Counted from the first letter of the stretch, positions 46,740-59,000 are shown. The stretch is 64,000 nucleotides of DNA from Tetrastigma voinierianum (GCA_016808115.1 JAEQBH010001144.1:496001-560000), one strand, 5' to 3'. The notes: a model not told the origin generated them from the sequence alone. Made by a program: numbers and translations.

Positions 46740-47345
46740 ACGAAAAAAATCTGAAACCAAGGCTGAATTTAGGAGGTGCTAAGAGCAAGTGAAGGTGAAC
46801 ATCCTTTCTTCGACACTGGTTGAAAGGTCCCAACTTATGCGAAGTTCTTAAAGGACCTATGCACAGTCAAGAAAGGGTTAGTCTCGAAAGAAGCCTTCCT
46901 AGCAAGGCAGTGATGTATGGCAATCGAGCAGGGCCCCGATCAAATACAAAGGATCCGGGATCCCAGCCAATATCGATCCAACATTATTGGTAGGACTTGC
47001 ATAGACAAAAGCACTACTGGAATTTGGGGCGGTGAGCCTCGCATACCAGTGTATAGCGATTGGGTTTGGGAGAAGCAAACCTACTGACATCTACTTTGGT
47101 ATTGTTTGATGAATAAGTGTAAGATATTCTAGGGAATAGTTGAGGATGTCTTGGTAAAGGTAGACAAATTCTACTACCTAGTAGACTTTGTAGTGCTTGA
47201 TGCCGAGCCAATATGAAGTGGAGCCCCGATCATGTGCCAATTATCTGGGAAGACAAATTTTGGCCCACTTTGCCAATCTGATCATCAGTGCCGAAATGGA
47301 TCATCACATTTCGCGTTTGGAAACATGACATTGGAGCTGACATAT
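46740..47345 (+). pseudogene. Athila-type protease remnant of element G
   Basis: KYKDPGIP near 46945 (family KYKDPG.PTI) leads to ALLEFGA near 47011-47032. The family has A-L-L-D-L-G-A there, so the catalytic Asp appears as Glu. Then GFGRSKPTDIYFG (family LGELKPT), PREIVEDVLVKVDKFYY-like text near 47130-47180 and DFVVLDAEP near 47185-47212. MTLELT.FHLSPQ near 47327-47360 follows as in Athila. Frames change repeatedly. Confidence 0.8.
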
Positions 47346-47890
47346 TTCACTTGAGTCCACAAGCACAAACTAATTGGAAGGTAATAAGGAAGGAAGCTGT
47401 GAAGTCTGCTCAATTGGGTCGAGGAATGCGGGAAGCGAGGTCAATAAGTAGGAATTAGCTAGCAGTGAAGCTGAGTTATTGTTTGGGAGTGTCATGAGTC
47501 ATCAACGTAAAGCAATTGGTATTTTGAAATCACCCGGTGAAGAAAGAGTAACAAAGAGGGATCAAAAGCATCAAAGCGATGCACAGACCTTCTTGGGGTA
47601 AAGGGATTCCTCTGTGACCCAGTAGATGGATTGGTAAGAATTGAGCTGGTTTGGTGTCAAATGGAAACCAAGTGCGGCTTTCGAGAATTTTGGATTTTGC
47701 TTTAAATTGGTCAATTTTCATTTTAGGCTATTTTGTAGTAACTCTGTTTTGTAATTTTCCTTTATTGTAACCAAATTTAATTTAATTTTAGATTTTGTTA
47801 AAAATAATTGTTTGATTTTGTTTTAATTTTCCTAAATCAAAATTTATTTTCTTTTAAGTATTTTTATTTGCGGGGTGAGCCCAGTTTTTG
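47346..47890 (+). other. Deleted pol region of element G
   Basis: RT, RNase H and integrase should start here but are not seen. Mixed sequence runs to about 47700, then AT-rich non-coding DNA (TTGTAACCAAATTTAATTTAA) typical of the region after pol. A large internal deletion is the simplest reading. Confidence 0.6.
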
Positions 47891-49640
47891 GCGGGATTTC
47901 GCTATTAATGAAACCAGGCCTGAAGGCTCTTGGCTGCCTCCGACTTTATAAAGGGAAGGGCCCTCGGTTCAGTCCACATTTCAGCCCCCTAGTACGGTAG
48001 TAGGCCCAATGAGCCTCCCCAGTGGATCCCACCTTTCCACTCTGTGGCGCGCCACACCGGCCGCGTGCGTGTGTTGTGTTTGCCGTCGCCCGCTGCGGGT
48101 CCCATGCCACAGCTCGACTTGCATGCGCGTGCGTGCAGATCCTGCATCAGCTCCAGGTCATGAGTGGGTGCCCTGGCCCGGCCGTGCCTTACCTTGGACA
48201 GTGGGGCCACAGTCAGTCTGAGTGAGCACACTCCCACTTTGCTACCTCCATCAGTGACCTGGTGCCATCGGCCGACTCTGGAGTGTAGTGCGTGCAGTGG
48301 GTCTGATCTCGGGCCCAGTCGAGGTTTAGCACTCCGGACCGGGAGGCTGACCCGCCGAATCCGGGAGGGAACTTCGGGGTTAGGAGATATCATACCGGGG
48401 ATGCGGACCGGGCCCGCTTCGGTCTGACGAGAGACAATCCGGGAGGCCGACCTGGTGAGGCTTGGACATCAAGCAGAGGAGTCCTCGTCATCTCATTGAC
48501 CGTCACCGTCCCAGTGAGGAGGCTCATCGCCACCATGCTCTCCTTGAAAACCCCGGATCGGGCGGCCATTTTCTAATAGGACCCGATCTGCGGGGAGTCG
48601 GTTTCGCGCGCGAGTTTTTATGGAGAAGTCATTTCTGACTGATGTCGGCCACGACCCGGCCCCGGCCCCGGTTGATTCGGAGGGCTCTTGGGTGATTATG
48701 CCACTCTCTCCTTCCGTTCATGACACGCGACAAATTATACCTCCACTGGTGATGCTTGGTTCCACCCGCTCCATGACTTCGAGGAAGTCACCGAGGTCAT
48801 TAGAACCGTTTAAGCTCAATGACAATCGACACTGGGTATCAGCGAGTGGATTGTTGTTTGCATTGAGGCATAGCTAATGGTGACCAATTCGGGAAGGATT
48901 TAGAGTTGGCCTCGACAGTCACCAGAGGGAGATGGTCAGCTGTCTGGCTTTCGAGGAGCTACAGCAGGCGGGGACCGTACTCTTTAGGAGGCGGCTCCGC
49001 CTCGGATCTTTAGTGGACCACCTTTCTGGGACCGGCTGTTCAGTTGGCGTATGTCAGTAGTGAGCCATACTAAAGGCCCATCTGCAGGATTCAGAGGGTT
49101 TGGTTCCAATCCCACTCCCGGGACAGTCCTCTTCGCCTTCTTGCCGAGATAGGATCACATAAGGGAGCTTCACGGCTCGGTGAGGAGTCTACCCTTGTTG
49201 ATCTTTGCGACCCCTCTTAGGCAGTCTGGAGTATTTGGGATTTGGAAGAGCCGGAAATGTCGAGAGGAGGATCAGGATGCCCTCGGGTCTTGTCCGTGGG
49301 CAGGCCTTGGTGATCATGGGTCCCATTTCTCCTCCGGCGGCGGGGACTAGGGAGGTGCGGATGAGGGAGCGGAGAATCCCAGTGAGATGATCCGGTTTCA
49401 CAGGAGTGGAGGCTCAGAGGTGGAGGGCTGATTACGAGATTTTGTCTCCTCCATCTCTCCTCCACCTCCTTCGGCCCGCGGCCCTGTGGCCTCCAGGCCT
49501 TCATATCTGTGCTTGGCATTCTCGGGTATGTTCATGTCGATTCGAGGAGCTAGCGGGTGTTATGGATCTTTGTCTGTTCGTGGCCACTACGGGCATGATG
49601 GATGGGATTATTAAGCCGAGACCACTTTAGAGCATTGTCA
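47891..49640 (+). other. GC-rich block of element G, possible remnant of the extra ORF downstream of pol
   Basis: It begins TTTGGCGGGATTTCGC, then CTCCGACTTTATAAAGGG, and turns strongly GC-rich with many CpG. Short open pieces (48009-48221, 48164-48427, 48620-48877, 49217-49519 on the minus strand) do not join into one frame, and I recognise no domain. Athila elements often carry an extra ORF after pol. Position fits, sequence does not prove it. Confidence 0.45.
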
Positions 49641-51059
49641 TACCATGCTCCTTGATCCTATGAGTCGCCTCGGTCTCCCTTGCAATACGCACATGGGATG
49701 GGCCCCGTGGCTGACCTCCTTAGACTATGCGCGTGGCCAGTGACAGATCCATCGCCACCGCGAGAGTGAGGTGGTCACACTAATGTCTCTAACTTTTCTA
49801 TTCCTATGACGTAATATACATACTTTGTGGCTGGGGAGGAAAGATTAGAGTTAAATGTCTTTATCATGTTTTTGTGCGGAGTTTTAAGCATCAGCGCCTA
49901 CTCATTTGTATAGGGTTCATGTATTAATAATGGTAGGCGGTGAAATAGCACTATTATGTTTAGCTATATTAAGCATGTATTAGCTTCTTTGGATTTATAT
50001 CAAAAGCTTTATAGCATTATTCTAGTTTATACCTTTGCAAATCACTTTGTTTGTGTTTCTACTCTTGCCTTTAATTGAAAAATTGAAGCCCTGTTTGTTA
50101 CCTTAATGCTAGAACAATTCCATACATGATTTAGTTTTTGATCAATTGAAGTTTCAACATATTCAACCTTGAACATTCCCCCTTTGGCTAATTCACATTT
50201 GCACTGCAGTTAGCCTGTAGGTTGTGAGTACACTCCTCTTTTCATACCGGCAGGCCTTAGACTTGTTGACGAGCCCTTAAATAGGTTTGTGTGCCATGTA
50301 TGAGGCCAATGTGGTCTTCAAAGAAGGAAAGAAAAGCAAAAGAAAAAAAAAGAAAAGAAGAAAAAGAAAAATAAAGTCGTGGCTTTGCCTTGAAAGCCAG
50401 ACACGGTCCGAGGTATATGGCGAAAACCTTTAAAGCGATGCCTAAACCTTGGTTGGTTGGGGTCATCGACTTAGTGTCGTTACGGGTGGATGGGTAGAGT
50501 TTAGCGTGTTGTAGGTGTAATTCTCGAAATCATTCGAGTCAGAAATTGAAACCTCACGAGTTTGTGGTGGGTTGATCCTTTTTTTGGCTTGATGCCTAAA
50601 CCTTAATTGGTTGGGAGTCATCAATTGGATATTTAGATTACCACAGACTTTGGAGTGAAGTCGAGTTTTAGCATTGCACTTAAGTTGGTCAGAAATAAAG
50701 AAATAAATTGTAGCTAATCCTGTATTTAGGTTAAAATGGGTTTAGGTCATATGATGTAGCTAGGTTGGGGAGGAATGCTTTGCAATTTATTGGCTGAAAT
50801 TTGGTTGGCATAAAGGAACAATTAGAATTTTGGTGGAAGTTCGGGTTGATTTAATTAGTGAGTGTTTACCTAAACTTGTTTTTATGGTTTTGGTACTCAT
50901 ATCGGTTTCGAGCGGGATATGGGGTGTTAAATAATAAAGGTAAGGCCTATCTGTACATACACTTTTGGTTACATATGCCCTTTTGTAAAAGCCTGACATG
51001 CATCCCATTATTATTTTAGCATTGCTAAGGGACTAGCAATGTGTCGGTTGAGGAATTAA
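49641..51059 (+). other. 3' untranslated region of element G
   Basis: Non-coding. It holds GAGGCCAATGTGGTCTTCAA then AGAAGGAAAGAAAAG and a long A/G-rich tract (50325-50375), then two copies of a block containing GATGCCTAAACCTT(G/A)(G/A)TTGGTTGGG (50438 and 50590), each with GTCATC(G/A). Such blocks near the 3' LTR are usual in Athila-like elements. No clear polypurine tract touches the LTR start. Confidence 0.6.
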
Positions 51060-52569
51060 TGATTGGTGCATAAAAGTAATTTTGAGCCCTCTTCAGAGAT
51101 GGGTTTTGAGTCTTTTGCGCGCCTAATCATATAGATTAGACCAATTGTCATGTGCGCCCTCTTAGTGCTTTTGATTTGTTTCGGGATTGTTTTGATAGTT
51201 TGCAGGTCGAGCATCAGTCAACAAAATTTGGGTTCCTCATTGATCTTTGAAACTGATGACATTTCATGATGGGTTGGAGAGTGAAGCCCAGTGATGAATA
51301 AAAAGGGTGCGAGGAAGTGATGCACATTAGCAAAACAGAGGCGAGGAGCAAACCCCGGGAATTTTCATATAGATTTGAAAATTTACAGCTAAGGATTCTG
51401 AAGAATTTATAAATCATAACGAAAATTTGTGCAATCCTATCATCCGCTATGTTAAAAAATTGCTGAACTAAGTAAATTTCGCTATGAATTTCATGTTCTA
51501 TGTGAAAATTCCCCAATTTAAGCTATCTGTAAAAATTTCGCTAGGCTATTGAGAGATTTCTCCTAACATATGGCTCGTATCTCTAAGCGAGGAAATTGCT
51601 GCCTCGTAGTGACTGTGTTTTGGTGTTTTGATTCCATGACCACATTTTGATAAAATTCAATTTTATCCCTATTAGCCAATTTCATATTTTGAGTAATTTT
51701 GTGTTTTTCACACACCATGGGGTTAGCTATATAAGCCTGACTTTGTAACCTAAGCAACTTTTTCATTAATATAGTTTCCCGCAGCTTTTCATTTTAGGGT
51801 TTATTTTTAGCTTCTCTTCTCTCCTACTCTTTCATTTTCTCGGTGCAGGCCACACCACAGCCAGGGATGACAACTCCGGGGATGCTTGGCTATTAAACCT
51901 CATAATATGAAGAAAGGAGGGTTACTAGCTTAGTTTTAGAGTACCTTTGCTGGTTGTCCTCATGCTTTGAATCTTCTAAATCTTGCATTTATGGTTCCCA
52001 ACTTTCCAATCTAGGGTTTAATGCCATTTAATGTCTTTCCTTTGGTAAATACTTGCCATGCTTTAGGGTTCGAGTGCATTCTTATTGAATGCGTCCTTTG
52101 ATGTCATTCTGAGCCATTGAAAAGGGTTAGAGGCTGGGTTTCCTTCGTGGGACTTTGAATGCATAATACTTGGTTTAACTCAAATAAGTGGTTCTAAGGG
52201 TTATGATTTATAAATGAAACAAAGATCCGGTTTTGGCTTTGACTATATGTCATTTTCCTAATCAGGAAATAACGGGAGCACTTCAATAGCCCCATGTTAT
52301 CTAAGCTAGTGACCCGAGCCTTCCAAAGTTACATTTCACACTTTCATTTAAACCTCTTCTGATTAACCAGTGAACAAGCCTCAGCTGTTTTTAACAGCGA
52401 ATCAATCCCGAATAAAAAATTACCGTTTCCAGCATGATCTGAATCATTCGTAGGATGAAAACCCATCGGTGTTAGGCCCTAGACGCCACGCGGTGCGGCG
52501 ACTCTGGCGATGAAGGCTATAGAAACAAATATTGTTGGAATTCGATCCTTTACCGTGTACAGAATCCCA
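51060..52569 (+). repeat. 3' LTR of element G
   Basis: It starts TGATTGGTGCATAAAAG and ends GTGTACAGAATCCCA. It pairs with 43426-44859 but is about 75 bases longer through scattered small insertions. Confidence 0.88.
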
Positions 52570-52574
52570 CTGAC
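52570..52574. repeat. Target site duplication of element G, right copy (CTGAC)
   Basis: Identical to 43421-43425. Integrase text of B resumes immediately after. Confidence 0.88.
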
Positions 52575-53467
52575 CATGATAAAACGCCGCGCGAATGAGG
52601 TGGTCGGGTAGAGAGGACCGCTCCGGTGTTAGAGACATCGCGAGCGTAGTCTGGATCATAAGGGTATTTGGGAAGAGCATTTTTTCCTTGAGTGGAATTA
52701 GCAGCCTATACTTGATTGCTCCCGGTAGTATCTGAGGTGAACCGCGCAGGCGTGTATGAGAGGCCGTACGGATCACCGTTATGTTGGACCGAGGTGGGAG
52801 AAGAGCTCCATTGCTTGTCCTGATGATTAGAGACACCTCAGAAGGTGAAGCGTCTGACAAGCGTCTTCTCGCGTCATAGACTGGCGAAGAGCCTTTATGT
52901 TGATGTCTGGCGTCGACCCTTGGTTCGAGGTTGGAGATCGCGATCTTTGAAGGTGATGCCTAAGAGAGGGTGGATTAGGTTCGGTAAAGCGGGAAGCTAT
53001 TGCCCGAGTTTATTAGGCCTTGAGATACTCGAGAGGTAGGCACTTATAGGCGTGCGGTTGAACTGCCCCCGACATGTCGGTGTCACGGTATTTCACGTCT
53101 CCATGCTCCGGAGGTGCAACTCGGATCTGGCTCATGTAGTGGATTGGGAGGGTGGGTTTGACACGGATGGGACCTTCGAGGAGAGACAGGTGTACGTATG
53201 GAAAGAAGTCGGGATCGGGTTTTCTGGCGCAGGAATCGTGAGGCCCCAGTGAGGGGTGCTATGGCGTACTTAGTGAAGTGGAGGAATCGTGGGAATGGGG
53301 ACACGATGCGGGCCACCTATTCCTTCTTGTTTAGGGATGAGAGGTCGGTGGTTTAGTCGTTTAATGTAAGTATTTAGTTTATATGCATGGTATAATGCCG
53401 TTGCATATCAAATGGGTTTTACTGATTGTCGAATTTTGGACAGGAATTCTTTTGGGAGAGGGAAGAA
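52575..53467 (+). pseudogene. Integrase C-terminal half of element B
   Basis: After CTGAC, B's text continues: YERPYGSPLCWTEVGEELH near 52755-52812, KVKRLTSVFSRHRLAKSLY near 52842-52900, then DVWRRPLVRGW and LKVMPKRGWIRFGKAGSY to about 53000. HVGVTVFHVSMLRR lies near 53075-53115 and HVVDWEGGFDTDGTFEE near 53130-53185, with a chromodomain-like VEESW.W.DT end near 53275-53330. It parallels element C 26440-27060 closely. A purine-rich tract GGGAGAGGGAAGAA (53453-53467) touches the 3' LTR. Confidence 0.87.
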
Positions 53468-55228
53468 TGTGAGCCCCAGATAAATTCTAATTTTCGGAAA
53501 AAGGGCAAAATCGTAATTTGTTCTTGAAAATCAGAGTACCACAGATCTTGGATGGCGAAGCGGACTTCAGGCGGGAGTAAATCTCTCGCTGAAATCTAGT
53601 TACCAGTCAAATTCGTTGGTCAGAGACGGTGTTCCAGTTACTCGACACTAGGGTGCGTGATGGCTCGTGAAAGGCATGTGACTTGTGAGAGTCACCTACC
53701 ATGGGCTCATGTGACACATGTTGCATGATTAGAGATGATGGGAATGAATTAAACTCAAATAGGTATAAGTGTCAAAAATCAAGAAAAGGGACATAGATGG
53801 AATTAATTGAAATGTTAATGAGAATAAAGACAAAGCCAGCAAATAGTCATCTTCTTATTTTGAGCCAAAATGCGATGAAGCTAGAGAAGTAGAGAGCGAT
53901 GAGCTTAGGTTTTGAGTTTAGAGAGAGAAGGTGTACCTTATATCCTAAATTACAACGCCGTTCGGGCCGTCGAGTTACCGGCGAAGCCAGAAACAAAGTC
54001 GATCTGGCGAGGGCTACGCGTGGATATCGATTTGGTGGAGTTCCGACAACTCAAAGTGCGGATCTTTCTCTGTATTCTTTATTCATTATGTAAATGGATT
54101 GGGTATGTTACGAGGCTTGGATTAGCCCATGTTTTTGGTCTCGAAAACGGGCAGACCAAGTGGAAATCCCCATTGTTGTAATGTGAAGCAGTGCCAACGC
54201 GGGAACACCGTATTCACGCTGAATGGTGACGTGATTTTTTGGTGATTTTATGATGTTTGAGTGATTCAAAATGAATTGCTTGTGTTTATTAATTAAGCCA
54301 TATAAGGCTAATTTTAGTGTGCTGGTTGAATTTTGCCAACATGGTTATGGATTAATTGTTAGTATATGCGTGTTATATCATGCATTCCACCACATGCTAG
54401 GGCTTTCAGATATTAGGAGTGAGTGCATGACAGCAAATTCAGAAGAAAAGCGAAAACATTTGTGAAAAATTTCGACGAAGATTTTGAAGGATTACTTGGA
54501 GAGTTGTCAATGAGATCCTTGGATGGGGATATATTGTTTAGGAATGTTATCGACAGATTAGCTACAGGAGGAGTAAATTAATATATTTACCAGTCTCAGT
54601 GGTAAAGTTTAGAGTGAAAGCTTTTGTTTTGAAAAATTTTGATTCTCTTGTTTGACTTAGGCATATGCGAGTGTGCTAAGGACTCGGGACATGGGATGGG
54701 CATGTAGACATTCAGTAGGTTCATGTAATTGCTTGGATGAGGGTGTTTCCATGACATGGCACTTGGTGGAAAATCAAACACGTAGGAAATTATCACTCTT
54801 GGGCTTTGCTCGCACATTAGAAGATCTTGTTGATACGAAGTGTCTGAGGACGGGAAGTCTTCAACTCAGAGCTTACATTGAAAAGTGGATTGTGGCTTTA
54901 GTATTTTCATTTTGTATAACATGTATTAAAATTATAAATCTTAATATATGTTTGGAATTAAGTGATTCTTAACTCTTGAGAACTATTGTATCTAGTTGAT
55001 GCTATTTTGTGAGATATTGATGCAGAGGCCCAGTGGCCATTGTCTCTTCGCATGTGGACCCCAATGTGGTCATTGTTAATTGTTAGGACAGGTTTTGTGT
55101 TACCTTGGTAGAGCCTCCCATTCAAGGGAGCTACTTGATTTTCTTATCGATGGTGTCGGATTAAGAACATCGCGAGTATTAGTTAGGTGTGGGTTGTCAA
55201 CGGACCCCGATTTTAGAGAGGCGTCAAT
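53468..55228 (+). repeat. 3' LTR of element B
   Basis: It starts TGTGAGCCCCAGATAAATTC and ends near GAGGCGTCAAT. It is uninterrupted, and so shows where C inserted in the 5' LTR (GGGCATGTAGAC then ATTCAG, about 54705). Confidence 0.85.
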
Positions 55229-55425
55229 TGGGATTTTCATATCACCACATGGGTTGTGTCCCATTTATTGGATCATGACCTCACAAAAAATTGAGCGAGT
55301 CTCCTTTGTTCGGGAGCTCTACCCTGACCTTACAGGCTATTATACTTGATAATCCATAAAAGTTTATTTCTTGCTCATATCTGAGAACATATATTGACAT
55401 GGCTTGTTCTAATATAATGGTTTAC
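55229..55425 (-). mobile_element. Minus-strand LTR K, part right of element B
   Basis: The reverse complement reads GGTAGAGCTCCCGAACAAAGGAG, a (G)CGCTCAATTTT block and GACACAACCCATGTGG. This matches the B LTR near 29625-29690 (GGTAGAGCTCATTACAAAGGG, GCGCTCGATTTT). With 18147-18212 it forms one inverted LTR into which B inserted. It ends where element F starts. Confidence 0.65.
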
Positions 55426-58075
55426 TGACACCACCTCGATACACCACCTTGCAGGACCGTTCATTCGCTATTTAAATCAAAAATATGAAAATTAGCAGGA
55501 TAATGACGGTCAGTAAGAGTCAGATCATGGCCTCTTACCACCCTTGATACATGCGACTATTTATACAATGGTCAAAGAACACAATTACAATTCTTTTACA
55601 TGCATCAAAGACCACATGTCGGCCTTCTTCATGTCAGCGGCCTCTTGAGACATCGTTTCCTGTGCACCCCCTTGTACCTTAAAGGGGTCCTGATAAATTG
55701 AGTAATCTTTCACATTGAAAAATTCTCTCTGAGAATTTCTCCCCGGCTTCAAGCCTGCACGTATGCAATGGGTACATAAAACATCAAAACATATTCCTTA
55801 CTAAATAATTCCAATTATATATGGAATGTTATGTCTTCGTGAGATGATAAGACTCATAAATACACACACGGCCAGTCGATCAAACCCTCACACTTTGTGC
55901 CACGTGTGAAAAGTGGTCATTGGTGTTTCGCAGTACTAAACCATTAGACAACCTCCAATTTTAATTTATCAAATCAGTGTGTTTATTTGGGTTGCGAATT
56001 TTAAAGTCTCTGCATATGCCATGCGTCTTCCTGGAAATTTTTCGAACTTTCATCAGGATCCATATATCGACCAAAGAATAAAATTTGGCGTAATCTTTCA
56101 CCCGAGAAGTCACGCCTTTATCTTGCTTCACCCAAACCATGATTCTTATTATTATTGTTTTACCCAACCGTGAGTCTCAATTTTGAACGTTGTCCCATTT
56201 TGAGCTCACCACACATTCAACAAGAATGGTGAATAACGATCTCATGCACACCCGACTGATGCGATGTGACGTGCATATAAATATAATTGCAATGGATTTG
56301 CCTTCATGTTACATGTATATATAGTGCTATATGAAACATTCATACACCATGAACAATTATAATTTTTACATATAATTTACATCCATGTAATCCACGTTAA
56401 TACATGATATATATATTCAACATAATTTTCCTCTGTAATAAACATATTATTTAATCTTTTACACTTAATAGCACAAAATGGCACGAACATTTCCATATGC
56501 CGTAACATTTATATAAACATTTCTATTAAACTTTCAATTTAATTAAAAGCGAATTCGCTTTTAAATCTCGATTTTAAAATATCATTTTTACACTCCTGAT
56601 TCACAGCTCAGTCAGCTTGCTTCAGTCAGAGTTGTCTGATTTGCAAAATCCGATAGTCCTTTTACCTTTTTTAAGAAAATCCACCTTCCCTTATTAACGT
56701 AATCTCTGTTTTAAATCCCTTATCTTAACTCATTCCTATATTCTTGTTCACATATGAATCACATTTCTTAGAGTTGGAATCAGTCAATCTGAATCATCCC
56801 AACTAAAGTTATGGCATTTTTATGCCAGCTAATTGATTACAGTCGCCCAGGAATAGTTTATTACTCATTTTTTTTCAAAGTCTTAACTTCATATTTGACT
56901 GTCTCATGCTATTTTAAACTAATTGATAAGGGTTCTTCTCCAATTGGAATCACCAAATCGAGACACCCGAAACTAATTTAAGTCCTGAACACTGGACTCT
57001 GAAAGGCTGGAACCAAATTTGGCATTTTTGTGGCCCCACTTTGAGTGACTTTGGGCCACTTAGGATCAGAATTGCGATGCCTATTTCTTTGGGGTTTGTT
57101 TCTCATGAAGTCTAATTTCGGTAGCCACTTGAATCATCTGTGGATAAGAAATAGTCGTTATGCTAAATACAAAAATTGTCGGCGGGAAAGCGGAACGGGG
57201 TGTGCAGTACACCTAAACGTAATACCGGTTACACTTTGAAGCTGCAGTGGGGTGTCTTAAGTACCTCTAATACATGTCTGGGAGTACACCTTAGAAATTA
57301 CTTAAATTGCTTCTTTTTGCCACTTTGGATACCAATTAACTTCATACAACTTCTATAATTCATATACCTCCCGAGAAACATCATGGAAATCATCCAAAAA
57401 CACTCCCTGACACTTGAATTGATGCTTTGGATATCAAACCACAAAACCTAATTGAAAATCCAAAACTCTACCACAAAGATCCCTTGATTCTTATAAGACC
57501 ACTTAAATGGAATGATTCATAGCTATTTTCTCCCCGATTGGGGTTTTGCTCTCATAACCCCAACAATTCAAAGGTTTGAGTGATCTTTCCACACAACCCT
57601 AGACCAAAGGAGCAACTAATCTCCATCCAAAAACCTTAGGATTCATATCAAAAACCTAAAAATAAGGGTTCCATACCTTGATCTTCTTCTCCTCTTCCTT
57701 CTTCTTCCTTCTCTTCCTCCTCTTGGCTCTCTCTTTCCTTCTCCCTACGGGGTTTGCTAGAGACGATTTGGATAAAAAATGATTTTGTTTTATCTCTATC
57801 TTTCTATCCTCCACTTTTCCTTAATTCTAATTTAATCTCTTTTTTAATTTTGTGATTGTAACTTATGTTATTTGTGTGTGGCCATCTCTACATGAGTATT
57901 TTCATATTCATGTCACCTGTTGCTAAATGACCATTTGTACCCTTGTTCTCATACACAAATCTGGGTTCCATAATTTGTATCATTCCTACTTTAGTCTTAA
58001 AATACTTCTATGTGACATAGTACTCTTATACACCCCTACGAGTAACATGCGTACACTCTCGGGCGGGGTGTTGCA
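55426..58075 (-). repeat. 3' LTR of element F (minus strand)
   Basis: On the minus strand it starts TGCAACACCCCGCCCG (58075 downward) and ends GAGGTGGTGTCA (55426). Insertion J is a relative on the plus strand. A GGTATGGAACC segment after an A/G-rich GAAGAAGAAGGAAGAGG tract is shared. The extra minus/plus short open frames in it are noise. Confidence 0.85.
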
Positions 58076-58090
58076 AAATCCTCCTCCTTA
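58076..58090 (-). other. Polypurine tract of element F
   Basis: On the minus strand AAGGAGGAGGATTT directly precedes the LTR start, matching AAAGGAGGGAGGATT of element A. Confidence 0.85.
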
Positions 58091-58149
58091 GAGACATTTA
58101 GTCTCTGATGAAAGCTAGAAACTCGAAAAGGGAAGGAACATACCTTGTC

Positions 58150-58560
58150 GGAGAAAATAGTGAGGGAATACTTGTTGGTGCATATGGGCCTTTGGCTCCA
58201 AATGATTTTCCTATCATGATTATTGCTTAGGACTTTGCTAAGTAGGAATCCCTTACTTCAACATGTTTCCTTACGATCTACAATCTGCGGAATGTATCTA
58301 TTTATAAAGTGAATTGCTCTTTGGCTGCACTGGTTTATATATCGTACATGTGAAGGATCGAGGTATGTACTTGCGGAGCATAGAAACATGAAGCGCATCG
58401 TGAATGTGGTGATGTAGGATGGTAAACTCAATCGATATGCCACCTCCCCAATGCTCTCAACAATCCTGCCATGGATCCCTGATATCTGCACGGGTTTCGA
58501 CACCCACGTTTCCCCGAATCTTAAATCTGCGCCTTCCATGGGGAAATCCTCGAAAATACC
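58150..58560 (-). pseudogene. Integrase C-terminal remnant of element F
   Basis: The open stretch 58539-58258 on the minus strand gives GRIVESIGEVAYRLSLPS, a SSTYLDPSHV segment (family KYVPDPSHV) and QIVDRKE, then a stop. This is the GPFEI..V..VAYRL.LP and DPSHV block that closes gypsy pol, partly frame-shifted in the HDVFHVSML region. Confidence 0.82.
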
Positions 58561-59000
58561 ATATCACTATAGACTCTGGGTCCTTCGGCGATTATTCGCA
58601 TATTTTTTATAGTCTTATGCAGTTTCAATCATCCCTTATAACTTTTTGATCTTATCCGCAGTCACTTGGATAATTTTCGGACCTACTAATTTCCCGCGTC
58701 TTCATACGTCTGACAATTTGGGAGTTCGACATTTAAGATCCATAAAGAGCTTAATGGGGTCATACCAATACTTTGGTCACGATAACTATTGTGTGTATGC
58801 AAACTACATCGAGAGGGGTAGATGGGTGTCGGCCTCCTTTAACTCACTAACTTGCATGCCACACAGCATATCTTTGAGAGTACATATAGTCCTCTCAAAT
58901 TGTGTAGTCTATGGATGAAAATTAAATCATGATCACGATTTTAGTGCGAGGCGTGCAGCAAGCTAAAATTTAAGCAGTGAGAATGGCTTTGGGATCTGTG
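58561..59000 (-). pseudogene. Integrase middle remnant of element F
   Basis: Heavily decayed. Minus-strand text near 58930-58840 fits the FHPQTDGQ to LEDML part only loosely. No open frame. Confidence 0.4.

Larger units (their letters stand above)
43426..52569 (+). mobile_element. Element G: Athila-like Ty3/gypsy element in integrase of B
   Basis: It is bounded by LTRs that start TGATT(A/G)GTGCAT and by perfect CTGAC duplications. The PBS region reads TGGGCGCCGTTGCGGGATGG, close to the Athila/Tat signature GGCGCCGTTGCCGGGGA. Gag and protease remnants match Athila-type proteins. RT, RNase H and most of integrase are missing between about 47350 and 47900, so it is an internally deleted copy. 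A GC-rich block of unknown coding nature (48000-49640) precedes the 3' region. Confidence 0.87.
18213..55228 (+). mobile_element. Element B: Ty3/gypsy element dispersed over 37 kb by five later insertions
   Basis: B's own parts, in order, are: 5' LTR (18213-19517 plus 29207-29752), PBS, leader, gag, protease, RT, RNase H, integrase and 3' LTR (53468-55228). Elements C, E, J, H and G sit inside it. Joining the parts gives a normal gypsy order of roughly 9-10 kb. It belongs to the same broad group as C: similar LTR starts (TGTAAGACCCGAG), LTR ends (GTCGTCACA), PBS and protease text. Every domain is decayed. B itself lies in minus-strand LTR K. Confidence 0.85.
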
